Source of the DNA: Treponema sp.
GTDB lineage: Bacteria > Spirochaetota > Spirochaetia > Treponematales > Breznakiellaceae
DNA length: 64,000 nt
Reading direction: 5' to 3'
NCBI GenBank assembly: GCA_031257675.1
Contig: JAIROG010000104.1
Span: 1-64,000, forward strand
In this document: positions 8,758 to 17,346 of the stretch, one piece after another
Numbering within the stretch: position 1 is the first letter of the stretch
Layout of the letters: each line of letters begins with the position of its first letter
Notes under the pieces: generated by a model
Told to the model about the DNA's origin: nothing
Database searches by the model: none
The model's input: the letters and a program-made list of their open reading frames with translations, nothing else
Position numbers and translations under genes: made by a program

Positions 8758-9759
8758 CTAACGCAACATTATTCTTGATTTAAGAGAGTATTTTAATATT
8801 GCGTTGAAGTATTTTAACGCTCTTTCATTTTCTGAGACGGGCGATATGTTTCTGCTTTTTCTGGAGACCTCAATATTTCTAACCGCCAATCCCAGCAGCC
8901 TGCTGTCGCCGCTGTTTTCATAGTCGCATGGGCGCCAAAGTTTATTGACAAGCAATTCTATTTCAATCAACTCGGCGTCCGGGATTTTATCAATTTCTAT
9001 TCTTTGCATTCCCGTGTCTTTTATCTCAAGATTATAAGAGATCCGCTTATTGACGGCGACAGAGCATGAGACAGGATCGGCCGCGCTTCCAGGGTAAGAA
9101 TTAATCAATCCCAACGCGACGCTTTGCAGGTCTTTATATTGGTTGTTCACATAGATGCAAGATGTTGGGGAGCAGCTCCATTTCCAAAGATCCGGAAAAT
9201 TCCTCTCGTTGCCCAGCCATCCCGCGCCGATGAACACATCGTCAGATATTACCGTCATATCTTTGCAGCCTTCTGAAATGACGCCGCCTTCCCTTGTTCG
9301 TGAAACGGTTATATTTGTAAGCGCAAGACCCAGCAGCCTGTGATCTCCGTCAGCGCCTCCGCAATCGCTTGGCCGCCAGAGTTTGTCAACGTATACTTCT
9401 ATCTCTATCAGATTAGACGCTGGAATTTTGCCTAGCTCAATTCTTTGCGCGCCGGTATCATGCATTTCGGCGTCAAAGATATATTCTTTATTAAGAAAAA
9501 CACAGAAGGAAATAGGATCGTTTCCGCTGCGGGGATAAGAATTGCTCAATTCCAATGTTATATTCCGCACATTCCGCCATTGATTGTTTACATAAATGTA
9601 CGACACCGGATGGGACATCCATTTCCACAACTCTGAAGAGTCCCTCTCGTTTTGGGACCACCCGGAGCCGATAAACACGTCGTCAGATACCGAAGTCACC
9701 AACTTATTGTTTTCCATCTGAATTGCATCCTCATTCTTTTTTCCAGCAATGTCATTCAT
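8758..9759 (-). CDS. Tandem beta-sandwich, carbohydrate-binding-like protein
   Basis: About 333 residues made almost wholly of two copies of a ~135-residue module (about 22-157 and 165-300). Each copy starts S-D-D-V-F-I-G-[SA]-G-W-x-x-N-E-R, has W-K-W, then I-Y-V-N-N-Q, N-S-Y-P, D-T-G-x-Q-R-I-E and LWRP, and ends with D-x-R-L-L-G-L-A. There are no catalytic residues, signal peptide or membrane segment. The Gly-aromatic-x-x-Glu...Trp frame resembles beta-sandwich modules seen in surface-glycan proteins, so sugar binding is inferred. AAAGGAGGA lies just before the ATG at 9757-9759, which decides the start. A longer frame from 9912 would overlap the upstream gene. It may serve as a separate glycan-recognition subunit. 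Confidence 0.6.
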   Translation of the reverse strand: MNDIAGKKNEDAIQMENNKLVTSVSDDVFIGSGWSQNERDSSELWKWMSHPVSYIYVNNQWRNVRNITLELSNSYPRSGNDPISFCVFLNKEYIFDAEMHDTGAQRIELGKIPASNLIEIEVYVDKLWRPSDCGGADGDHRLLGLALTNITVSRTREGGVISEGCKDMTVISDDVFIGAGWLGNERNFPDLWKWSCSPTSCIYVNNQYKDLQSVALGLINSYPGSAADPVSCSVAVNKRISYNLEIKDTGMQRIEIDKIPDAELIEIELLVNKLWRPCDYENSGDSRLLGLAVRNIEVSRKSRNISPVSENERALKYFNAILKYSLKSRIMLR

Positions 9760-9814
9760 ATATTCCTCCTTTATTTGACGCCAAACAAAGCTTTGCGCAA
9801 GATGCGCCGGGACT

Positions 9815-10924
9815 CTATTCCTCAAATATCTGGCGATACATCTCAACCGTGGCCCGCGTACTGAAAAAACGTTCAACGACCGCGAGCGGCTTTTTGAATG
9901 CGTCAGGGTCATTCAACAGGCGCTCAATACACTCGGCAAGATGACGCCAGTCTCTTTTTCTGCATACCAATCCCATGCCTGTTTTCTGAATAACAGTGCG
10001 TACGCCGGGCAAGTCGGAGGCGACAACCGGCGTTCCGCAACGCATCGCTTCAATCTGCACCATGCCGAAGGCTTCCATTGAATTGACGCTCGGCAGAACG
10101 AACACATCCAGAGACGAATAAAACCGATCCATATCATGCTCTTTTATTTCTCCGGCGAACTCAACGTCCGGAAGTTTGCAGTCCTCTATATATTTTTTCA
10201 ATTTCTGAAAAACGCCGCCGCCCGCTACAGATGAATAATTGCCGGCGATAATCAGAGAAATGTCATTTCTCTTTGACGACAGCTCGCGGTACGCCTCAAG
10301 CAGAATGTCTATCCCTTTTTCTTCCACTATTCTTCCGCAAAAACCTATCCGCTTTTTGGGATACGCGGCGGTAGGTACGTTATGGTAATTTTTTACCGGC
10401 GCGCCGGCTTCAACGAGTTTTTCATGAAAATGCGCCGCGACACGCGAATTATCGGCATAATCAATGGAGGTCGCCATAATGCGCTTCGCCTTTTTAAGGC
10501 AGGCATAGTTTGATTTGTCCATGGCGCCGGCAATCAACGCATTGAAAACGTTGGCGGGGAGGTGTATATCACATTGGTATGTCGCGATCAATTTGTCTCT
10601 CTCAATAAAAGAAGAAATAATTCCGGACTCCAGCATGGGGAGATGCATATTCACCACATCGGCTTTCTTTGACAGTTTATAAGCCAAGCGTATAAATTGA
10701 GGGCTTACCGTTCCCTTGCTGATTTTTGCAATGATTGGAGCGCGTATAACACGGACTCCATTGACAATTTCTTCCGGCGGAAGTTTATTGTGGTTTGCGG
10801 TCAAGACAGTCACTTCAAACCCGGTTTTTGTCAACTCCTCGCATAATATCCGCGCATATTCAGATATGCCGCTGACATAAGGGAAATAATAATTGAGAAT
10901 AACCAATAGTTTTTTCATATCCAT
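9815..10924 (-). CDS. GT4 glycosyltransferase
   Basis: About 369 residues, GT-B fold. It begins MKKLLVILNYYFPYVSGISEYA, the usual N-terminal loop of family 4 enzymes, has IGFCGRIVEEKGIDILLEA at the start of the second Rossmann domain, and the E-x7-E motif in EAFGMVQIE. I place the start at the ATG at 10922-10924 or two codons later. Both follow the stop of the upstream gene (10929) by a few bases, while an upstream in-frame start would overlap it. No strong SD is present, so translational coupling is likely. The role is one step in polysaccharide assembly on the cytoplasmic side, with unknown sugar. Confidence 0.85.
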   Translation of the reverse strand: MDMKKLLVILNYYFPYVSGISEYARILCEELTKTGFEVTVLTANHNKLPPEEIVNGVRVIRAPIIAKISKGTVSPQFIRLAYKLSKKADVVNMHLPMLESGIISSFIERDKLIATYQCDIHLPANVFNALIAGAMDKSNYACLKKAKRIMATSIDYADNSRVAAHFHEKLVEAGAPVKNYHNVPTAAYPKKRIGFCGRIVEEKGIDILLEAYRELSSKRNDISLIIAGNYSSVAGGGVFQKLKKYIEDCKLPDVEFAGEIKEHDMDRFYSSLDVFVLPSVNSMEAFGMVQIEAMRCGTPVVASDLPGVRTVIQKTGMGLVCRKRDWRHLAECIERLLNDPDAFKKPLAVVERFFSTRATVEMYRQIFEE

Positions 10925-10928
10925 GTTT

Positions 10929-11528
10929 TTAAAGAAATCGCCCAAATCGCGCCGGTCCCGCAATCGATTCCAGAGGCAACCGCCTCATCTTATCGCCTTT
11001 CACAACAAATGCGTTTTTGCCGAGATTAAACAACGGCGCGTCAGAGAGCGAATCGGAATACACGCTGTCGACCTCGATGTCAGGGAATTGTTCGCGGAAG
11101 CGGCTGGCTTTCTCTTTTCCATAACAGTTTAGAGAATTGAACCTTCCGGTTTTAGGATTGACTTTAGAGGCGATTATGTTTCTGACTTGCAATATTTCCG
11201 CAGCCGGCCGCAATAAAAATTCCGGCGACGCGGACACCCATACGTCGTCTTCCGTCTTTTGCTTCAAATACCATTGTTTGATTTTCCGCATTTTCTCATT
11301 CCAGAATTCGTCTGCCATACAGTCTATATTGTCAATATAATACAGGAATGAAAAGAATTTTTCTTTGCATTGGGTCTTGGTTTTTATCTTCACAAAATAA
11401 AAAAACGCCCACAGCAATTGCGCGGGAATGACCGCCAATATTTTAATATTGCGCGTGAGACAGAATAGATAAAAGTCAAGGGCGCTGTCTCCGTCATAAA
11501 TTGTTTTGTCAAAATCATATACATTCAT
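10929..11528 (-). CDS. HAD-superfamily phosphatase (HAD-IB type)
   Basis: 199 residues. It opens with MNVYDFDKTIYDGDS, the DxDx[TV] nucleophile motif, and has a helical cap with a hydrophobic patch (residues about 30-50), a GKEKASR lysine motif and YSDSLSDAPL with the acidic Mg-binding motif. This is the phosphoserine-phosphatase-like IB class. It overlaps gtrA by four bases (ATGA) and sits in a UbiA-GtrA-HAD run. By analogy with the actinobacterial decaprenyl-phosphoryl-pentose pathway, the likely substrate is a polyprenyl-phosphoryl-ribose 5-phosphate made by the UbiA enzyme. In mycobacteria the 5-phosphatase belongs to another fold, so this assignment is inference. Confidence 0.65.
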   Translation of the reverse strand: MNVYDFDKTIYDGDSALDFYLFCLTRNIKILAVIPAQLLWAFFYFVKIKTKTQCKEKFFSFLYYIDNIDCMADEFWNEKMRKIKQWYLKQKTEDDVWVSASPEFLLRPAAEILQVRNIIASKVNPKTGRFNSLNCYGKEKASRFREQFPDIEVDSVYSDSLSDAPLFNLGKNAFVVKGDKMRRLPLESIAGPARFGRFL

Positions 11529-11956
11529 TTTTCTTCTTTCGCCGCTTTTGGCGCGATAATGCGCCTGCTCAATCTGAATGTTATAAGAAACATGACGCCG
11601 GTGATAATGATCTTTGAGACATATTTATCTATGCCCGCAACATCGACCGTCATAAAAAGCAAAACGCTTTCCGCTCCAAGAATGGCAAAGCGCATTACAA
11701 AATACTCAAAGAATTTCCTCGCCCTTTTTTCCCCTGGATCAGCCTTGAAAGTAAACGCCGCGTTAATAAAATACGACGCCGTCACCGCAATCGCGTAGGA
11801 AACGAGGTTTGACACAAGGTAATGAAAGCCACAAAATTCATTAAATATATAATAAAGAGTGAAGTTAAATATGGTCATCATTCCGCCGACAAGGCAGAAT
11901 TTCATAAACTCCGCAAACTTTGATACATAGTTAAAAATAGATTTATTCAAAAGCAT
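11525..11956 (-). CDS. GtrA-family membrane protein
   Basis: About 143 residues with four hydrophobic helices, the normal GtrA topology. It carries the family motif FCLVGGMMTIFNFTLYYIF near the N-terminus and a Y-F-I-N-A-A-F-T-F segment between helices 2 and 3. GtrA proteins are linked to the flipping or handling of polyprenyl-phosphate sugars. The actinobacterial homologue works in decaprenyl-phosphoryl-arabinose use. The neighbours UbiA and HAD fit that setting. An upstream TTG at 11995 would add 13 residues overlapping ubiA, and I prefer the ATG at 11954-11956. No strong SD is visible for either. Confidence 0.75.
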   Translation of the reverse strand: MLLNKSIFNYVSKFAEFMKFCLVGGMMTIFNFTLYYIFNEFCGFHYLVSNLVSYAIAVTASYFINAAFTFKADPGEKRARKFFEYFVMRFAILGAESVLLFMTVDVAGIDKYVSKIIITGVMFLITFRLSRRIIAPKAAKEEK

Positions 11957-11979
11957 ATAACCGGGCTTGCGCTTCGGCC

Positions 11980-12834
11980 TCAAACGGACTTCCAAAACAA
12001 GGCGCCCGCCACAATGGCAACGTACAACAAACCGAGCGACATCAAAGGCTTGTCGCCGTACACAACTTCCACAGGGTCTCCGTCAGAGCCGTTTTCAATC
12101 AACTGACTGTATCTCATCACTAAAACAATCAAACACGGGACTGACGCCATCAACAACGCGGAGTTCATCTCCTTGCACCAGAGAGAGTAAAACGTGATTG
12201 CGCAAGCCAAACATACGTACATGAAACGGTCTAAAAACTGATAATTATAAAAACGCAAGACTTCGCGGGAGGACGAATCGCCGGCGTCAATCTCGCCTCG
12301 TCTCTTTCCGCACCCCAAATAAAACGACATGGTGATGAGCGTAAGAAAAAGCCATGAAGAAATAGTAATGCCTGCGGCTATGGCTCCATAATAAACGCGC
12401 AACACATAAAACACAGCAATCAGTACAATATCAACAATGGCTATTTTTTTCAAAATCCTGCTGTAAAGAACATTTAACGCCAGATATGCGATCCAGATGG
12501 ACAAAGCGTATGTATTGGTTATGCCTATAAACATGCAGGCGGAGCCTGTAAGACACACGCAGGCGGCTGTCAGCGCCTGCCATGTTTTTATCCGCCCGCT
12601 CGCCAAAGGACGCTCTTTTTTGACCGGATGCTTCCGGTCGCTTTCTATGTCAAACAGATCGTTTATCACATAAATAAAAGACGTCAATAAACAAAAAGAA
12701 CAAAAAGCCAATACGCTTTGAGTTATTATAGAAGCGGTGAAATTACGGTTAAATACAACTGGAATAAAAACAATGCCGTTTTTTATCCAGTGCTTCGCCC
12801 GTATCAGCTTAATATATTGCAAGACTTTTTTCAT
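11980..12834 (-). CDS. UbiA-family phosphoribosyl-polyprenyl-phosphate synthase
   Basis: 284 residues with about eight membrane helices. The first Asp-rich motif N-D-L-F-D-I-E-S-D (58-66) binds Mg-diphosphate. The second conserved loop reads KRRGEI and is followed by REVLRFYNYQFLDRFM. These features match the decaprenyl-phosphate phosphoribosyltransferase branch of UbiA rather than quinone enzymes. That branch moves 5-phosphoribose from PRPP to a polyprenyl phosphate and starts lipid-linked arabino- or ribofuranose synthesis. The adjacent GtrA, HAD and polytopic membrane proteins support such a module. Epimerases of the DprE type are not seen in the window, so the final sugar may be ribofuranose. 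Confidence 0.75.
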   Translation of the reverse strand: MKKVLQYIKLIRAKHWIKNGIVFIPVVFNRNFTASIITQSVLAFCSFCLLTSFIYVINDLFDIESDRKHPVKKERPLASGRIKTWQALTAACVCLTGSACMFIGITNTYALSIWIAYLALNVLYSRILKKIAIVDIVLIAVFYVLRVYYGAIAAGITISSWLFLTLITMSFYLGCGKRRGEIDAGDSSSREVLRFYNYQFLDRFMYVCLACAITFYSLWCKEMNSALLMASVPCLIVLVMRYSQLIENGSDGDPVEVVYGDKPLMSLGLLYVAIVAGALFWKSV

Positions 12835-12851
12835 GGCTTTCAGCTTTGCAA

Positions 12852-15056
12852 TTACCGCTGATTTACTGAGAAATGAGAAATACGGAAGCCGAAACGCCTT
12901 GTATCGCCGGTGTCGATCAATGTGGCGGGCTGATCCGTTGTTATCGTCAGTTCAACGCTTTCCCCCGCAGGAATAACAAATTCGTTTGTTTGTATTACCG
13001 ATCCCGTCTCTCCAAACCCTATCTCTTCTCCGTTTAAAAGAACATGTATGGTCTTTTTTATTCCGCCGGGCGCGTCTCCCGCCTGAAATGAGACCGAATA
13101 AGATTTATTCTCTTTCAAGACGCCGCCGATGCTGACAACTTGCCGGCTGTCTCCGTCTGTCCACCGGAAAGGAACGAGTTCCTGAGTTTCAAGATGATAA
13201 AAGCCGGAAATAAAATCTACTAGAGGGAGTTCCGTCGTTTTCTTTACTAATTGATACCGCGAGCCGCGCCATAGCGTTTCAACCTCAAAAGGCGCCAGCC
13301 CCGCATGTTGTATGTCATATTCTGTTATCGCATCAGTCATAAACGAACCTAGATAACTAGTGTTGTTATTACGTATCGCCACCGCATGATTGCGCAAAGC
13401 GTACAAAGCGCCTCCTGTTATGGGATACCCCTCCAAAGACAATCCAATGGTACTTTCCGGGGGAACTAAAGCGTTCACCGCGGAGCCAAGATCAACAACC
13501 TCTTTATCATAGAAAAAGAACGGACGCCTTAAATCCGCATAAAGCTGCATTAGATTTAAAGACAACAAAGCGACAATAAACATTTTTTCTATAATAAATT
13601 TAATTTTATTGTCATATCCCCGCGATTCAAAACAATAAAAAATCATAATTATCGTAAAAGGGGACAACATCAGCAATTGCTTGTATTCTCCATACGTAAA
13701 ATGTTTCAATCTGAAATAAAGCGTTGTCAATAAAAGCGCGGCGTACATTCCCGCCCACATGTATCTTCTATTGTCATTGCATTTAATTAGCGTTTTAATT
13801 GTCAATAGAACAAGCGCGACAAACAATACAGGAACGATTATATTATACACATTTGACAACATCCCAATTATTTCATTGTTATTTCTAAACACTTTCGACA
13901 AAAATCCCCCCCCCCCTGCCGCGGGCGTTCCGCTTATGCCAAATATAAACGAGACAGCCTGTGAGAAACTTATCTCACGTCCGCTCCACGGGTCTATATT
14001 TTTAAATGTATCTTTCGCAACCCTTGTAAATATTGAAAAATTAAACCGCAACGCAAGAAAAAAACCTACGGGATTGCATACAGCCGACAGCAAACCGGCC
14101 TTAACCGCCGTCACACACGGCTTCAAATTTTTTTTAACGATCATCGCGGCGGCCACAACGATCGCCGTCAATACCAGTACATGCAGCGCGTATTCACAAT
14201 AAACGCTTAAAACTCCGCTTAAACAAAAAGATGTAAAAAGAAGCGTTTTTTCTTCTTCTTCAAAAATTAATTTGATTAAAAAAGCGGCGAACGCTAAAAG
14301 ACATGCGCCGCCCAGTATCTGAGGAGTATATTGCATATACACCATGTGGAATTGAACGGAGCTAAACCCAACCAAAACCAGCGCATAGCCGCAGGATTTC
14401 TCGCTCATTTTAAGCCCGAATCCGGCCAATCCGTATGCGGCGAGAGACAACATAAGCGCGAATAATACGCTTATTGACGAAAATGTTTGATGCGGCTCAA
14501 GTCCGAACAATCCAGTCCATAACGCTCCGAAAAAGTCAACTCCCAGCCTGGTTTTATTAGCGTTCACCATCATGTCAGTCAACGCGTTCCACGGGCGCCG
14601 GGCGTCAAACGTTATTGGGTCCAAGATAGTGTGATTTTGATACCATTCCATTGTTGACAGGTAATAAGTTATATCGTTGTTATCTAGTTGTATTGACAGC
14701 AACTCTCCTTGCAAAATAGCCGGAAAAGATAACACAAGCGGTATAGCGACGATACAGAATGTTATAATCTTTGACTTGCTGATAGTTCGGAAACATTCCG
14801 CGATATATTCCCTGCTATAAAAACAGCTCCCGACGACAAGCGCAATCACAAACAGCGCGCCGGCTTGCTTCATAGTCAGAAACAACGAACATATTTGCGC
14901 AAAACATATTGTCCCGACGGCGCCGGCGAGCGGTACGATGCAAACAAAGCTCATGTCGCAAACGAATCTTTTTTCCACACGGAACGCTTTGCACAGCCCC
15001 GCTCCGATGACAAAATTTATGAGCAATAACACCCATATAAATAACGGCGCGATCAT
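12852..15056 (-). CDS. Polytopic membrane protein, GT-C-like, with C-terminal beta-sandwich
   Basis: 734 residues. About a dozen hydrophobic helices fill residues 1-510. Residues 617-734 form a beta-sandwich starting SGFYHLE...FRW and ending DTRRFGFRISHFSV, the same frame as the modules at 8758 and 7148. I find no definite family motif. The architecture and the UbiA/GtrA/HAD neighbours suggest a GT-C glycosyltransferase that takes polyprenyl-phosphate sugars on the outer membrane face, but this is inference. The gene overlaps the preceding glycosyltransferase by four bases. Eleven G at 13906-13916 (codons about 381-384) could switch it off. Ten or twelve G give early stops that remove the second half. 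Confidence 0.6.
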   Translation of the reverse strand: MIAPLFIWVLLLINFVIGAGLCKAFRVEKRFVCDMSFVCIVPLAGAVGTICFAQICSLFLTMKQAGALFVIALVVGSCFYSREYIAECFRTISKSKIITFCIVAIPLVLSFPAILQGELLSIQLDNNDITYYLSTMEWYQNHTILDPITFDARRPWNALTDMMVNANKTRLGVDFFGALWTGLFGLEPHQTFSSISVLFALMLSLAAYGLAGFGLKMSEKSCGYALVLVGFSSVQFHMVYMQYTPQILGGACLLAFAAFLIKLIFEEEEKTLLFTSFCLSGVLSVYCEYALHVLVLTAIVVAAAMIVKKNLKPCVTAVKAGLLSAVCNPVGFFLALRFNFSIFTRVAKDTFKNIDPWSGREISFSQAVSFIFGISGTPAAGGGGFLSKVFRNNNEIIGMLSNVYNIIVPVLFVALVLLTIKTLIKCNDNRRYMWAGMYAALLLTTLYFRLKHFTYGEYKQLLMLSPFTIIMIFYCFESRGYDNKIKFIIEKMFIVALLSLNLMQLYADLRRPFFFYDKEVVDLGSAVNALVPPESTIGLSLEGYPITGGALYALRNHAVAIRNNNTSYLGSFMTDAITEYDIQHAGLAPFEVETLWRGSRYQLVKKTTELPLVDFISGFYHLETQELVPFRWTDGDSRQVVSIGGVLKENKSYSVSFQAGDAPGGIKKTIHVLLNGEEIGFGETGSVIQTNEFVIPAGESVELTITTDQPATLIDTGDTRRFGFRISHFSVNQR
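13906..13916 (-). repeat. Poly-G(11) tract inside the polytopic protein gene
   Basis: Eleven G on the coding strand encode four Gly at about codons 381-384. With 12 G the frame reaches a TAG after six codons. With 10 G it stops after about 13 codons. Only 11 (or 11 plus or minus multiples of three) gives the full protein. Confidence 0.75.
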
Positions 15057-16267
15057 TTCCCCTCTCCCGCAATCATTGCTATAGCTTCATCGAACTTGCG
15101 CATGATGTCGTCCCACTGGTAGCGCTCCTCAACATACTTCTTCGCGTTGGCTTGCATGCAACGGTATTCCGCGTCATGGCTCGTCAGGTAATTCAGGATG
15201 CCTTCAAACTCAAAATAATTTTTATAATACAAGCCCGCGCCGCTTTTTTTGCAATGCCCGGCCAACACTTCGCATTGCCCGTTCACAATGATGGGCGTTC
15301 CCAGCGACAGGGACTCAAGCACGGATATCGACAAGCTCTCAAACCGTGACGGCAGGCAACTCGCTTTGGCTCCGGCCAGCCCGTTGAACTTGTCCTCTTC
15401 GGACACAAAGCCCAAGCTCAACACATCCTTGTGTTTAGGCAACTTCACGCCGCTTTTCCCCATAAGAACCAATTTCAGATTGTTATTGTTTCTTTTTTTA
15501 TATTCCATAAAATAATTTATTAATATCCCGCAGCCTTTTGCCGGATCTATGCGCCCCACATATATAATATACTCATCCTCAACATTATATTTCTTTCTAA
15601 ACGCTTCGCTTGAAATATGACCAAGTTTGTCCACTCCCACCCCGGCCACCGTAAACGGGGTGTATTCATTATGAAACAAGGCGTGTACAAACTCCCGCTC
15701 TTCCTCAGTCAGAAAGACAAACGACTGCGGCGGCTTGTAAGCGGGGTCGGCCCCGAACATTCTTTTAAACACCGGATAATATATCATCGGCTCGTTATGC
15801 GCCGTGGGTATCATTATCGCTTTGTCCGCCACAAGCGGCAACGTCCTCACCGCCGTGTAATACAGATACGTCACCACGATAAAAACGTCGTACTCACGCT
15901 GGCGTTTCGCCACATACTCCACAAGACCCGGCGCGAAAGGACCCTGCAAATCCACCCACTTTTCATATTCATTCAACGCTATATCCCCGCTTTTTCTTTT
16001 TTGGATGATATAGCCGTGCAATTCGTGGAATTTATTATTACGTTCTTTTTTCGACCGGAAGCGCCTGACCGTCACCCCGTTTATCTCTTCCACGCCGGGC
16101 TTATAATAATTTTTCCAGCTATTATAATCCAACGCGCATGTCGTCAACACATCCACCGCGTATTTTCCGCTCTTCGCCAGCCGCTCCGCTATGAGCCGCG
16201 TGTAACACTCGCTGCCGCCGTTTATCTCCAGCCCATACCGCTGGTTAACCATCGCTATTTTTACCAC
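15053..16267 (-). CDS. GT4 glycosyltransferase with start in a poly-G tract
   Basis: 404 residues, GT-B fold. The N-terminal loop is QRYGLEINGGSECYTRLIAERL, the middle has YIIYVGRIDPAKGCGIL, and the E-x7-E motif is ESLSISVLE. The first possible start is the GTG at 16265-16267, whose first G is the last base of a 15-G run. The run itself is the only SD-like sequence. An ATG at 16250-16252 (MVNQRYG) is an alternative start. The gene overlaps the upstream glycosyltransferase by seven bases in another frame. A single added G would join the two frames into one fused protein. It overlaps the following membrane-protein gene by four bases. Confidence 0.85.
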   Translation of the reverse strand: MVKIAMVNQRYGLEINGGSECYTRLIAERLAKSGKYAVDVLTTCALDYNSWKNYYKPGVEEINGVTVRRFRSKKERNNKFHELHGYIIQKRKSGDIALNEYEKWVDLQGPFAPGLVEYVAKRQREYDVFIVVTYLYYTAVRTLPLVADKAIMIPTAHNEPMIYYPVFKRMFGADPAYKPPQSFVFLTEEEREFVHALFHNEYTPFTVAGVGVDKLGHISSEAFRKKYNVEDEYIIYVGRIDPAKGCGILINYFMEYKKRNNNNLKLVLMGKSGVKLPKHKDVLSLGFVSEEDKFNGLAGAKASCLPSRFESLSISVLESLSLGTPIIVNGQCEVLAGHCKKSGAGLYYKNYFEFEGILNYLTSHDAEYRCMQANAKKYVEERYQWDDIMRKFDEAIAMIAGEGK

Positions 16268-17346
16268 CCCCCCCCCCCCCCGACAAAGCCTTGTATATAC
16301 GTTTCAAACAGGCGCGACACTTTCTCATGGCTGAAATCCTTCAGCCGCTCCCGCTGCCCCGCGATCACCGCATCCCGAAGATCTTTATCCTCCAGAATCT
16401 TTCCTATCATCAGCGCCGCGACCAGCGGATCGTTGTCCTCCAGCAGGACGCCGGCGCCGCCGAGCGTCTCTCCCACCGCGCACGGCGAATCATACGCGAC
16501 AATGGGCTTGTCAAAATGCATCGCCTCAACCAAAGGGACGCAGAACCCCTCGTGTTCGCTCATGCACAGAAACGCGTCGGACAATTTGTAATACGCGATG
16601 ACTTCGTCAAACGGTATATGTCCGGTGAACACAACGTCAGTCAATCGCAAATCCTTGACGTATGCCATCAGTCGCCGGTAATACACGTCCTCATCTGAAT
16701 ACGAGCCAACCAAGAACAACCGCGAGCTTTTGTTTACATATTTTTGATACTGGCAAAATGTTTTTATCACGTTCTCAATCCGCTTGTTCGGGACGATGCG
16801 CCCGGCGAACAGCAGGTTCGTTTTGCCGTCCAGAAATTTTCTGACAACCTTCGCGTCAGGCGGCCTCGCATACTCCTCAAAAGGGATGAGAATGGGCAGC
16901 ACGTCTATGGGGCAGGCGTATCCCATCTTCTCCAAATCCCTCTTGTTAAACTCGGAGACCGCAAGGCAATAATCCGCTTTATCCGCCAGATGTTCGGCCT
17001 CAGCCAGCCCGTCTTTGCACAACCGGTACAGTGTATTGCTATACCCCCAGAAGAATTCAGGCGGCGTGATGTTGTGATACACAACGATTTTCCGGCATTC
17101 AAGGCGTGAGAAGAAATATGTTATTGGACAACTTATAGATAGATGATATATAACGATATCTTCGCTTTTCAGCTTCGGCATGCCTTTATAATGCGCGAAC
17201 GTCTTTTCCAAGCCGTCGCCGCGGACATGCCCGTAAAACACGCCCGCCGCGTATCCCAGCTTCTTCAGGAGGGCATGCAGCGCGAGGACGTCGTTTCCTA
17301 TGGCGTCGCCGCGGCTCAGCGCGGGAACCAGTTGGAATATCCTCAT
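16261..17346 (-). CDS. GT4 glycosyltransferase, phase-variable C-terminus
   Basis: 361 residues, GT-B fold, paralogous to the gene at 5274-6332. It has YHNITPPEFF, SEFNKRDLE, NLLFAGRIVPNKRIENVI and the E-x7-E motif EGFCVPLVE. Its last codons read through 15 G: Gly x5, Trp, stop (TAA at 16261-16263). With 16 or 13 G the frame continues into the next glycosyltransferase, giving a bifunctional enzyme of about 765 residues. With 14 or 17 G it ends after a short different tail. It overlaps the upstream coiled-coil gene by four bases. Confidence 0.85.
   Translation of the reverse strand: MRIFQLVPALSRGDAIGNDVLALHALLKKLGYAAGVFYGHVRGDGLEKTFAHYKGMPKLKSEDIVIYHLSISCPITYFFSRLECRKIVVYHNITPPEFFWGYSNTLYRLCKDGLAEAEHLADKADYCLAVSEFNKRDLEKMGYACPIDVLPILIPFEEYARPPDAKVVRKFLDGKTNLLFAGRIVPNKRIENVIKTFCQYQKYVNKSSRLFLVGSYSDEDVYYRRLMAYVKDLRLTDVVFTGHIPFDEVIAYYKLSDAFLCMSEHEGFCVPLVEAMHFDKPIVAYDSPCAVGETLGGAGVLLEDNDPLVAALMIGKILEDKDLRDAVIAGQRERLKDFSHEKVSRLFETYIQGFVGGGGGW
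16267..16281 (-). repeat. Poly-G(15) tract at a glycosyltransferase gene junction
   Basis: Fifteen G on the coding strand cover the last codons of one glycosyltransferase gene and the first base of the GTG start of the next. The tract length decides whether two separate enzymes or one fusion is made, and it also sits where a ribosome-binding site would be. Confidence 0.85.

Noticed and set aside
15617..16591. 324-codon plus-strand frame
   Set aside because: It lies opposite two clear GT4 genes and crosses the poly-C run. Its translation has no family features.
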